From contig CAIZNF010000246.1 of the NCBI GenBank assembly GCA_903934275.1, positions 1 through 5,977 on the forward strand: a stretch of DNA of 5,977 nucleotides. The letters are read 5' to 3'. This document shows, piece by piece, positions 1 to 5,936 of this stretch. The notes below the pieces were generated by a model. That model worked only from the letters and a program-made list of their open reading frames with translations, was not told the DNA's origin and ran no database searches. The position numbers and the translations under genes were made by a program. The first letter of the stretch is position 1; every line of letters begins with the position of its first letter. The DNA is from an uncultured Nitrosomonadales bacterium (GTDB lineage: Bacteria > Pseudomonadota > Gammaproteobacteria > Burkholderiales > Gallionellaceae).

Positions 1-722
1 AATCCCGGCTGCGCCGTCTTGATGTTATAAACCAAGTCTTTTAGGGGTTGCAGCAGTGTCTTGTTGTCAAACTCATCCCCATAAATATGGAGGTAAACTT
101 TACCCTGTCCATCAATATAGGTTGTCTGTGTTATATGATTGAAACCACCCTCGTCTAGCGGAAAAAAAACAAATCCCAAATCCTTGCTCAACTTTTTAAT
201 CGTATCTTGGTCAGCGCTGACGAATTCCCAGTTAGGCAGATTCACCTCCATCCGTTTGGCAAAATCTTCCATCGCTTCGGGTGTGTCGTTTTCTGTGTCG
301 AAACCGACTGTTAATACGCCAAAGCTGTCTGCACCCAGCGCTTTCTGGGAAAGTTTGATGGCACTTAAACTGCGTGTTGTGGTCGCGCAAATAATGGGGC
401 AGCGGGTGTAAATCATGCTGATGACCAGTGGCTTGCCACGATAATCAGACAGCCGCACCTTGCGTCCGCTGCGATCCAGAAAAGTGTAATCGCCGAGTTG
501 ATTACCTATCGCATTCTGGCTTATTCTTAGAACCTCAGCTTCATCAAAATTCCGGGGGGTGGCCACCTCCTGTGGTGCCTGCAATTTTGCCGCAGAAACG
601 GCAGCTTTGTACAGATTCACGCCACTGATATCGCGATCTTGTGCCGAAGAAGGTGATGACGAAAATAGGAGTATCGCCAAATTTATCGGTAGCAAATAGC
701 GATGCATTGTCTGTACTTTCAT
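1..722 (-). CDS. SCO1/SenC family protein, partial (C-terminus beyond left edge)
   Basis: The minus strand is open for 240 codons from an ATG at 722-720 to the window edge, with no stop. Residues 1-27 look like a Sec signal peptide: a short basic start, a hydrophobic stretch LLPINLAILLF, then SSA before Q28, so the mature protein should be exported or periplasmic. A thioredoxin-like SCO domain follows. It has the CxxxC copper/redox motif as C108-P-I-I-C112 in the context TRCPIIC, and a conserved histidine, H196 (FNHITQTTYID), 88 residues after the first cysteine. These three residues are the copper ligands of SCO proteins. Family members deliver copper to the CuA centre of cytochrome c oxidase or act as thiol reductases; which applies here cannot be told. 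A second in-frame ATG at 707 (M6) is an alternative start, and neither has a clear ribosome binding site. Only a short C-terminal tail should be missing. Family assignment is firm; the exact role is inferred. Confidence 0.92.
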   Translation of the reverse strand, partial: MKVQTMHRYLLPINLAILLFSSSPSSAQDRDISGVNLYKAAVSAAKLQAPQEVATPRNFDEAEVLRISQNAIGNQLGDYTFLDRSGRKVRLSDYRGKPLVISMIYTRCPIICATTTRSLSAIKLSQKALGADSFGVLTVGFDTENDTPEAMEDFAKRMEVNLPNWEFVSADQDTIKKLSKDLGFVFFPLDEGGFNHITQTTYIDGQGKVYLHIYGDEFDNKTLLQPLKDLVYNIKTAQPG

Positions 723-921
723 GAAAATCTATTTTTCAAAATAATATCGACCAAGAATAGCCGGGGAAGCATGGTTTTCGCTTGCGGGTTGGTCAAGAAT
801 ACCCGACTATTTTAATAGGATATATCAAAAATGCAAGCTTAATGAAAAATTGGCAGCAATGTAGGGCGGAATTTGGGTGCATCAAAGGGGTTGGGGGTGA
901 AAACCGCTACTCGTTCACTAC
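723..921. other. Non-coding upstream region of the SCO gene with a short repeat cluster
   Basis: No convincing gene is seen here; the small open frames have no recognisable content. The only structure is near the SCO start. The octamer CAAGAATA occurs at 752-759 and 794-801, 42 bases apart in direct orientation. AATAGCCGGG (756-765) and CCCGACTATT (802-811) form an inverted pair with one mismatch. The rest, about 812-921, is AT-rich to mixed sequence without a clear signal. Confidence 0.4.
752..811. repeat. Direct octamer pair overlapping an inverted pair upstream of the SCO gene
   Basis: CAAGAATA appears at 752-759 and 794-801, and AATAGCCGGG at 756-765 is nearly the reverse complement of CCCGACTATT at 802-811. 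The cluster lies 30-90 bases upstream of the minus-strand SCO start. That position would suit an operator or a leader hairpin, but no regulator family is recognised and the match may be chance. Confidence 0.3.
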
Positions 922-1152
922 TTACGAATGCTCCCAATATGGCGGAAGTATTTTATTATCTGGGGTGCTATGTTCACAATGCCTGTTGGTTAAAGGGTTT
1001 CCTAATGCATCCAGCGTTATCGCTATCGCTTGAGCAACGCGCGCAATTCCATGATAATGCGCGCCCTCTGCCGAACAAATATTTTTATACTCACCCCCAT
1101 TAAACCAAATGAAAATGATGACCAACAAAAGCACTGTATCAAAGAACACCAT
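922..1152 (-). CDS. Possible small membrane protein resembling phage-associated hypothetical proteins
   Basis: A minus-strand frame from ATG at 1152 to TAA at 922-924 encodes 76 residues. The N-terminus is one hydrophobic segment (MVFFDTVLLLVIIFIWF). It is followed by a GG-x(5)-CSAEG stretch, an amphipathic ALDALG-like helix region and an RHC motif (NRHCEHS) before the C-terminal tail ILPPYWEHS. The order of membrane segment, GG, a small Ser/Ala/Gly cluster, an Ile/Leu-Asp-x-Leu helix and a late His-Cys pair recalls a family of short phage and prophage proteins of unknown function; this is from memory and unverified. GAGG sits just before the ATG but only two bases away, and ATG at 1167 would add five residues. 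The frame overlaps the start of the plus-strand lipoprotein gene by 44 bases, which argues against both being active with these starts. It could be a decayed or chance frame. Confidence 0.35.
   Translation of the reverse strand: MVFFDTVLLLVIIFIWFNGGEYKNICSAEGAHYHGIARVAQAIAITLDALGNPLTNRHCEHSTPDNKILPPYWEHS
1039..1064. repeat. GCGCGC inverted repeat upstream of the lipoprotein gene
   Basis: GCGCGC at 1039-1044 and 1059-1064, together with ATT (1046-1048) and AAT (1056-1058), forms a 9-base-pair stem with one bulged A and a 7-base loop. It ends 21 bases before the candidate -10 box of the plus-strand lipoprotein gene, so it could cover the -35 region as an operator. It also lies inside the possible minus-strand small gene, where it would be only codons. 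Confidence 0.35.
1086..1091 (+). promoter_or_regulatory. Candidate -10 box for the DUF1566 lipoprotein gene
   Basis: TATACT matches the sigma-70 -10 consensus at five of six positions and lies 17 bases before the ATG at 1109, which would give a very short leader. The hexamers at the expected -35 spacing (around 1062-1068) do not resemble TTGACA, so the promoter is weak, activator-dependent or not real. Confidence 0.3.
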
Positions 1153-1795
1153 CGCCTCATGTCGCAACATGATTTTGCTGTTGAGTGCCTTGGTCACCGC
1201 GGGTTGCGGTGATGCACTCACTCCAAAAACATTTGTATTCGATATGACACGTCTTAACAATGATGGCAGCGTGAATGACGGCAAGGACTACGTCAAACAG
1301 CCATGGACATGCGTGAAAGACAACCAATCTGGACTGGTCTGGGAAGTGAAAGTGGCTGAACCGGGTTTGCAAAATGTCAATAATACTTACAGTTGGTACG
1401 ACCCGGATCAAAGCACCAATGGCGGTTATGCGGGCAAAGCCAATGGCGGTGTTTGCGCGGGCAGCAATTGCGATACCGACTCTTACATCAAAGCGGTTAA
1501 CGCAAAAAAACTTTGCGGCTTAACAGATTGGTATTTGCCGAGCCGTTTTGAGCTAAATACCATAGTTGATACCAGCATCCCTCTCCCCGGGCCTACCTTT
1601 CCCAAAGCATTTTTCCCGGAATCTCTGGCCGGAAAATATTGGACCGATACAACATTCAAAACCCGCCGCGCTGGTGCCTGGGTATGGCGCTTTGACCAGG
1701 GTAGTGACTACGTTGCTGAAAAAAGCGAAGCGCTCAATGTAAGGTTGACTCGGCCCGCTCCAAAAAAACCTGACGACAAGGTGGCTCCAAAATAG
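1109..1795 (+). CDS. Putative lipoprotein with DUF1566 / Lcl C-terminal (Lcl_C) domain
   Basis: This 228-residue protein has unknown function. Residues 1-20 are basic and polar, 21-31 are hydrophobic (MILLLSALVTA), and TAGC ends at C33, which fits a lipobox and suggests membrane anchoring after lipid attachment. From about residue 66 it matches the DUF1566/Lcl_C pattern: WTCVKDNQSGLVWEVK (66-81), YSWYDPD, a Gly/Asn/Cys-rich stretch with C116 and C121, LCGLTDWYLPSRFEL (135-149), a P-x-F-P-x-x-F-F-P segment (162-170), YWTDTTF (177-183) and a closing VRLTRP (211-216). C68, C116, C121 and C136 could form disulfides outside the cytoplasm. The domain occurs in many surface or secreted bacterial proteins, including the C-terminus of the Legionella collagen-like adhesin. 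Starts at 1109, 1115 and 1118 are all in frame with no clear ribosome binding site; an M21 start would remove the basic region. The C-terminus is Lys/Pro-rich. The gene converges on mfd. Confidence 0.85.
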   Translation: MKMMTNKSTVSKNTIASCRNMILLLSALVTAGCGDALTPKTFVFDMTRLNNDGSVNDGKDYVKQPWTCVKDNQSGLVWEVKVAEPGLQNVNNTYSWYDPDQSTNGGYAGKANGGVCAGSNCDTDSYIKAVNAKKLCGLTDWYLPSRFELNTIVDTSIPLPGPTFPKAFFPESLAGKYWTDTTFKTRRAGAWVWRFDQGSDYVAEKSEALNVRLTRPAPKKPDDKVAPK

Positions 1796-1799
1796 GTGT

Positions 1800-1821
1800 C
1801 TCGGTTTTGCGCGATACCGAG
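1800..1821 (+). terminator. Weak hairpin just after the lipoprotein gene
   Basis: CTCGGT (1800-1805) pairs with ACCGAG (1816-1821) across a 10-base loop, starting five bases after the stop codon. No run of T follows, so it is at best a weak or Rho-assisted terminator and may only protect the 3' end. Confidence 0.3.
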
Positions 1822-1855
1822 CCAGCAACTGAATTTAAGGAAACGCAAATTAATT

Positions 1856-1943
1856 CGTCATCCTCGCCACTTTCGTGAAAATGGGGGAAGACGGGGATCA
1901 AGCGCCTTGACTTAACTGGGTTCTCGCTTTCGCGGGAACGACA
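1856..1943. repeat. Degenerate composite palindromic repeat (GTCATTCCCGCGAAAGCGGG type)
   Basis: The right half (about 1915-1942) reads AACTGGG, then TTCTCGC-TTTC-GCGGGAA, then CGAC. This is a diverged copy, in reverse orientation, of a short intergenic repeat widespread in beta- and gammaproteobacteria (recognised from general knowledge). The left half begins CGTCATCCTCG at 1856 and ends in a G-rich stretch, and looks like a more decayed opposite-facing copy. Together they resemble a small non-autonomous palindromic element of about 88 bases. The right copy folds into a 7-base-pair stem with a four-base loop. Confidence 0.55.
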
Positions 1944-1994
1944 AAATAGAATAAATCCACATTTTCCTAAGCCGGACAAGCCGGAGCCAAAATT

Positions 1995-2038
1995 GTAGGT
2001 CGGGCTCTGCCCGACATGGTGGGCAGAGCCCACCCTAA
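1995..2038. repeat. Double-hairpin palindromic repeat between convergent genes
   Basis: Two adjacent perfect hairpins are seen: GTCGGGC-TCT-GCCCGAC (1999-2015) and GGTGGGC-AGA-GCCCACC (2018-2034). The two are also complementary: GGGCTCTGCCC (2002-2012) pairs exactly with GGGCAGAGCCC (2021-2031), so the unit can form one long hairpin or two short ones. The sequence matches a common proteobacterial intergenic repeat recalled as starting GTAGGTCGGGC. Its position between convergent genes would suit transcript 3'-end stabilisation or attenuation in both directions, but no T-run follows on either strand. Confidence 0.75.
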
Positions 2039-2114
2039 CGGTTTTGTTGAAAAATTCTTGTCACGTATTGATATCATTTGACGGGCAAGTGACTAAAGAC
2101 GACGGTTGAAATCC

Positions 2115-2144
2115 GTAGGAGCGCGACGAATGTTCGCGTGCTAC
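2115..2144. repeat. REP-like palindrome overlapping the mfd stop codon
   Basis: GTAG (2115-2118) with CTAC (2141-2144), and CGCGA (2122-2126) with TCGCG (2134-2138), form an imperfect hairpin with a 7-base loop. On the minus strand it begins GTAGCACGCGAAC, a type of short intergenic repeat seen in many proteobacteria. The TAG in its first four bases is the mfd stop codon, so the element abuts or supplies the end of that gene. Confidence 0.6.
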
Positions 2145-5100
2145 TTCAACTCATTAAAAAAATGTTTGATCGCCAACACTCGCTGGTTCAGCTCGCCATA
2201 TTTTAATTCAATTCGCAGTTTGTCCTGCCCGGACATTTTGATGTGACGTTTGTTCTGGATCATGGTGATTATTTTCATCGGGTCTATCGGCGGATTCGAG
2301 ATGAATTGGATTTGTATCGCTTCGCCCGACGCATCCACCTTGATGATGCCGAGCGGTTTGGCGGCGATGCGCAGACGGTGGCTGTCGAGCAGTGTCTGCG
2401 CGGGTTCCGGTAACAGGCCGAAGCGGTCGATGAGCTCTTGATGCATGTCGTCAAGTTCTTCCTGCGTGTTGCAGTTGGCGAGGCGTTTATAGATCACCAG
2501 GCGCTGGTGGATGTCGCCGCAATAATTATTTGGTAAGAGAGCGGGGCTGTGCAGGTTGATTTCGGTGGTGACTCCCAGTGGGTGTGCCATGTCCGGTTCC
2601 TTGCCCTGGCGCAGCGAGGCCACGGCGGCGTTGAGCATGTCGGCGTAAAGTGAAAAACCGATCTCCTGCATTTCGCCGCTCTGCGATTCACCCAGCACCT
2701 CGCCCGCGCCGCGTATTTCCAGATCATGCATGGCGAGATAGAAGCCGCTGCCAAGCTGTTCCATCGCCTGGATTGCTTCGAGGCGCTTTTTTGCCTGCGC
2801 GGTGAGGGCTTCGATTTCCACCAGAAGATAGGCGTAGGCCTGATGGTGCGAGCGTCCGACTCGCCCTCTTAACTGGTGCAGTTGCGCGAGGCCGAAGCGG
2901 TCGGCGCGGTTCATGATGATGGTGTTGGCGGTGGGGATGTCGATGCCGGTCTCGATGATGGTGGTGCATAGCAGCACATTGAAACGCTGCTGGTAGAAGT
3001 CGCGCATCACCTGCTCCAGATCGCGCTCGCCCATCTGTCCGTGCGCCACGCGGATACGCGCTTCCGGCAGCAGCGCGGTGAGCTTTTCCGCCATGTTGGC
3101 AATGGTCTCTACTTCGTTGTGCAGGAAATACACCTGACCGCCGCGCTTCAATTCGCGCAGCACCGCCTCGCGGATGATGCCGTTACTGTTTTGTGCGACG
3201 AAGGTCTTGATTGACAGGCGGCGTTGCGGCGCGGTGGCGATGATCGAGAATTCGCGCAGCCCTTCCAGCGACATCGCCAGCGTGCGCGGAATCGGCGTGG
3301 CGGTCAGTGTCAGCACATCCACTTCGGCGCGCAGCGCCTTGAAGCGTTCCTTCTGCTGCACGCCGAAGCGGTGTTCCTCGTCGATGATGACCAGGCCGAG
3401 GTTGTGGAATTGCACGCCTTTCTGGATCAGCTTGTGCGTGCCGATGATGATATCTAGCCTGCCGTCGGCCATGTCCTTCAGCGATTGAGTCTGTTCCTTG
3501 GCGGAGCGGAAGCGCGACAGCTCGGCAATTTTTATCGGCAGGTCAGCGAAGCGGTCTGAAAAATTCTGAAAATGCTGTTCGGCGAGCAGCGTGGTCGGTA
3601 CCAGCACCGCGACCTGCTTGCCATCCATCGCAGCAACGAATGCGGCACGCAACGCGACCTCGGTCTTGCCGAAACCCACGTCGCCGCAGATCAGCCGGTC
3701 CATCGGCTTGCCGCTTTGCAGGTCGTTGATGACAGCTTCGATAGCGGCGGCCTGATCGGGCGTTTCCTCAAAACCGAAACCGGCGGCAAATTCCTCGTAG
3801 TCGCGAGGTGCCAGTTTGAACGCGTGACCCTTGCGCAGGGCGCGCTGCGCGTAAAGATTCAGCAGCTCGGCGGCGGTGTCGCGCACCTGCTGCATGGCGC
3901 GGCGTTTCGCTTTGTCCCAAGCCGCCGTGCCGAGTTTGTGCAGCGGCGCGGTGTCCGCCGCGCCGCCGCTGTAGCGGCTGATGACATGCAATTGTGCCAC
4001 CGGCACATAAAGTTTATCGGAGCCAGCATATTCCAGCAGCAGGAATTCTCCTTCGCCCTCGCCGAAATCGAGATTAATCAGCCCCTGATAGCGTGCGATG
4101 CCATGCTGTTCATGCACCACCGGGTCACCCGGCTTGAGCTCGGACAGGTCGCGCAACATGCCTTCCACGTTGCTCTTCTTTGTGGCGCGCGAAACGCGGC
4201 TGCGCGGCTGAGCGGCGTAGAGTTCGCTTTCGGTGACGATGGCAATTTTTTCGTTTGGCAGGAAGAAGCCATTTTGCAGCGGCGCAACGCACAACATAAA
4301 GGCTGCGTTGCCTTGCAGGAATTCCGCATAGTTTTCGCACACCGCCGGGGCAAGGTTGTACTCGTGCAGGTAGTCAGCCATGATTTCGCGCCGCCCAAGG
4401 CTGTCAGCCAGCAACAGCGTGCGCCCGTCGTAGTCTTGCAGGAAATTCTGAAAGACTTGCGTGGGAATTTCGGCGCGGCGGTTGACGGCGATGCGGGGCA
4501 GGGGAGCGGTGGCGCAAGGGGTTAGATTTTTAGGTGTTCTCTCACCCGCTCTCCCGTCAAGGGAGAGAGGAGCTTGGCTTCCCTCTCCCTTGACGGGATA
4601 ACCAGCGACTTGTCCATCGCTTTTTGATGGCCTAATCGAATGGCTAGTAGTTCCATCAGAGGGGTTGAGGGAGATAGAAATAATGTCCAGCCGGGCAAAC
4701 TCCTTCACACGAATAAAAAACCGCTCCGCATCCAGAAATAATTCCTTCGGTTCCAGTAACGGGCGCTGCGGGTCGCCTCTGAGCAGGTTGTAGCGCGACG
4801 CGGCATCCTTGCCGAAGGTGGCGATGGCTTCATCCACTTCGTGATGCATGCACAGTGTGGCGTTGTTCGGCAGATAGTCGAACAGCGTCGCGGTCTTATC
4901 GAAAAATAGCGGCAAATAATATTCGATGCCCGCCGGGGCGTTGCCCTTGCTCACGTTCTTGTAAATATGCGATCTGGAGGGGTCGCCCTCGAAGCGTTCG
5001 CGGAAGTTCTGGCGGAAGCGCGACTGCCCGGCTTCGTCGAGCGGATATTCGCGTGCGGGCAGCAAGCGGATTTCCGGCACCGGATACAGCGTGCGCTGTG

Positions 5101-5674
5101 TATCCACGTCGAAGGTGGCGATGGTTTCGACCTCGTTATCGAACAAGTCGATGCGGTACGGCAACACGCTGCCCATCGCAAACAAATCGACGATGCCGCC
5201 GCGCACGCAGTATTCGCCGGGCGACAGCACCTGCTGCACATGGTTGTATCCGGCAAAAGTCATTTGCTCGCGCAGCTTGGCGAGATCGAGCCTTTCACCG
5301 CGTTTGATAAAAAAAGTAAACGCGGCGAGATATTCGACCGGCGGCAGCGGGTACAGCGCGGTAGTCACTGGCACCACGATCACATCGCAAGACTCGCTGC
5401 GGATGTGATGCAGCGTCGCCAGCCGTTCGGAGATCAGATCCTGATGCGGCGAAAAATGGTCGTAAGGCAGCGTCTCCCAGTCCGGCAGCAAATGCACACG
5501 CAGTTTTGGCGCGAAAAATGGAATCTCTTCAACCAGCCGCTGCGCTTCCAGCGCACTGGCTGCGATCACCGCCAGCGGAGATTTTAATTCGGCGAATTGC
5601 GCCAACGCCAGGGCATCGGACGAGCCGTTCAACTGTGAGTAGCGCGGGCGGGAATGGGAGGATGAGAACAGCAT
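2141..5674 (-). CDS. mfd: Transcription-repair coupling factor Mfd
   Basis: Mfd binds RNA polymerase stalled at DNA damage, pushes it off by ATP-driven translocation, and recruits UvrA for nucleotide excision repair. The 1177 residues contain the whole family architecture. An N-terminal UvrB-like module (about 1-330) has LLPDWETLPYDHFSPH (62-77); R158, R174 and F178 line up with E. coli UvrA-contact residues R165, R181 and F185. The RNA polymerase interaction domain (about 510-580) includes VVHEQHGIARYQG and LYVPVAQLHVISRY. The RecG-like motor has Walker A GDVGFGKT (664-671), Walker B DEEH (765-768), TATPIPRTL and QLRGRVGR (934-941, arginine-finger/TRG region). A C-terminal regulatory domain follows. 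E. coli Mfd has 1148 residues; the excess is explained by an in-frame insertion near residues 337-390. The ATG at 5674 is the first start after an upstream in-frame TAG, with no strong ribosome binding site. A TATAAT box lies 37 bases upstream. It appears intact and monocistronic. Confidence 0.98.
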   Translation of the reverse strand: MLFSSSHSRPRYSQLNGSSDALALAQFAELKSPLAVIAASALEAQRLVEEIPFFAPKLRVHLLPDWETLPYDHFSPHQDLISERLATLHHIRSESCDVIVVPVTTALYPLPPVEYLAAFTFFIKRGERLDLAKLREQMTFAGYNHVQQVLSPGEYCVRGGIVDLFAMGSVLPYRIDLFDNEVETIATFDVDTQRTLYPVPEIRLLPAREYPLDEAGQSRFRQNFRERFEGDPSRSHIYKNVSKGNAPAGIEYYLPLFFDKTATLFDYLPNNATLCMHHEVDEAIATFGKDAASRYNLLRGDPQRPLLEPKELFLDAERFFIRVKEFARLDIISISLNPSDGTTSHSIRPSKSDGQVAGYPVKGEGSQAPLSLDGRAGERTPKNLTPCATAPLPRIAVNRRAEIPTQVFQNFLQDYDGRTLLLADSLGRREIMADYLHEYNLAPAVCENYAEFLQGNAAFMLCVAPLQNGFFLPNEKIAIVTESELYAAQPRSRVSRATKKSNVEGMLRDLSELKPGDPVVHEQHGIARYQGLINLDFGEGEGEFLLLEYAGSDKLYVPVAQLHVISRYSGGAADTAPLHKLGTAAWDKAKRRAMQQVRDTAAELLNLYAQRALRKGHAFKLAPRDYEEFAAGFGFEETPDQAAAIEAVINDLQSGKPMDRLICGDVGFGKTEVALRAAFVAAMDGKQVAVLVPTTLLAEQHFQNFSDRFADLPIKIAELSRFRSAKEQTQSLKDMADGRLDIIIGTHKLIQKGVQFHNLGLVIIDEEHRFGVQQKERFKALRAEVDVLTLTATPIPRTLAMSLEGLREFSIIATAPQRRLSIKTFVAQNSNGIIREAVLRELKRGGQVYFLHNEVETIANMAEKLTALLPEARIRVAHGQMGERDLEQVMRDFYQQRFNVLLCTTIIETGIDIPTANTIIMNRADRFGLAQLHQLRGRVGRSHHQAYAYLLVEIEALTAQAKKRLEAIQAMEQLGSGFYLAMHDLEIRGAGEVLGESQSGEMQEIGFSLYADMLNAAVASLRQGKEPDMAHPLGVTTEINLHSPALLPNNYCGDIHQRLVIYKRLANCNTQEELDDMHQELIDRFGLLPEPAQTLLDSHRLRIAAKPLGIIKVDASGEAIQIQFISNPPIDPMKIITMIQNKRHIKMSGQDKLRIELKYGELNQRVLAIKHFFNELK
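4517..4666 (-). repeat. In-frame low-complexity insertion within mfd (about residues 337-386)
   Basis: Between FARLDIISISL and PLPRIAVNRRAEIP, both ordinary Mfd sequence, lie about 50 codons (N337 to about P386) with no counterpart in the E. coli Mfd as I recall it. The peptide is Ser/Pro/Gly-rich and probably disordered. AGGGGTT flanks the segment at 4517-4523 and 4660-4666, like a possible target duplication, though the spacing of 143 is not a multiple of three. The segment falls in the linker between the UvrB-like module and the next domain (D3 in E. coli numbering), away from the ATPase motifs. The reading frame is kept, so Mfd is probably still functional. Confidence 0.7.
4552..4598. repeat. 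47-base palindrome inside the mfd coding sequence
   Basis: TCCCGTCAAGGGAGAG (4552-4567) is the exact reverse complement of CTCTCCCTTGACGGGA (4583-4598). Beyond one A/C mismatch the stem continues with GGAGC (4569-4573) against GCTTC (4577-4581, offset by a G-T pair), leaving a three-base loop. The CCCTCTCCCTTGACGGG core is a very common intergenic repeat in proteobacteria (general knowledge), here captured within a gene. Read on the mfd strand it encodes Y359-R375, including VKGEG and PLSLDGR. In mRNA it would form a strong hairpin in the middle of the message. Confidence 0.85.
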
Positions 5675-5710
5675 GGGGCGCAGCCGGAGCAGAAGCTAAG
5701 AAGATGGGTG

Positions 5711-5716
5711 ATTATA
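5711..5716 (-). promoter_or_regulatory. Candidate -10 box of the mfd promoter
   Basis: On the minus strand this is a perfect TATAAT, 37 bases from the mfd ATG, predicting a leader of about 30 nucleotides. The hexamer at 17-base spacing (AGGCGA, 5734-5739) is a poor -35 match and no TG extension precedes the -10, so activity is uncertain, possibly weak and constitutive as expected for mfd. Confidence 0.55.
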
Positions 5717-5903
5717 AGTGAAACGATGGGCTATCGCCTTATACATAGCGAAGTGGTGCGCTGTCATTCTCCACAGGCAACCGCCACGCTGGGTCAATAT
5801 TTAATCGACGCGAACAGATCAGGACGGTATTTTAGCGATCTCTTTATTTGGAAAATTGGCTCTGGAGCATGGTTGTTTTGGTGAGCAGGATGTTCTTCGG
5901 TAA

Positions 5904-5936
5904 AAAGGCCGCAATCCATGACGGAATGCGGCCTTT
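5904..5936. terminator. Strong hairpin terminator, probably bidirectional
   Basis: AAAGGCCGCA (5904-5913) pairs perfectly with TGCGGCCTTT (5927-5936). After an A/A mismatch the stem continues TCC (5915-5917) with GGA (5923-5925), closing a five-base loop. On the minus strand the stem runs into TTTTTA, a standard intrinsic terminator end; on the plus strand it is followed by TTTGTTATTT, also acceptable. The likeliest role is ending a minus-strand gene that lies mostly beyond the right edge, insulating mfd from it. The 5717-5903 stretch between it and the mfd promoter holds no recognisable gene. Confidence 0.8.

Noticed and set aside
139..628. Plus-strand frames of 90 and 66 codons within the SCO region
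   Set aside because: They lie opposite the SCO coding frame, which has clear family motifs, and look like shadows.
782..1103. Plus-strand frames of 83 and 76 codons in the gap before the lipoprotein gene
   Set aside because: They have no ribosome binding site or recognisable motifs, and they overlap the more protein-like minus-strand frame.
1734..2033. Minus-strand 99-codon frame in the convergent gap
   Set aside because: It runs through repeat sequence (its SRESENPVK-like peptide comes from the palindromic repeat), so it is a typical spurious annotation.
3572..4525. Long plus-strand frame of 317 codons opposite mfd
   Set aside because: It is antisense to conserved Mfd motifs, its composition (His/Arg/Gln/Ala-rich) is typical of the complement of a GC-rich gene, and no protein family is recognisable.
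4967..5587. Plus-strand frame of 206 codons opposite the start of mfd
   Set aside because: It is a shadow of the well-conserved Mfd N-terminal module with no recognisable domain.
5718..5804. Short plus-strand GTG frame (28 codons) divergent from mfd
   Set aside because: It has no ribosome binding site, overlaps the mfd promoter and has no recognisable content.
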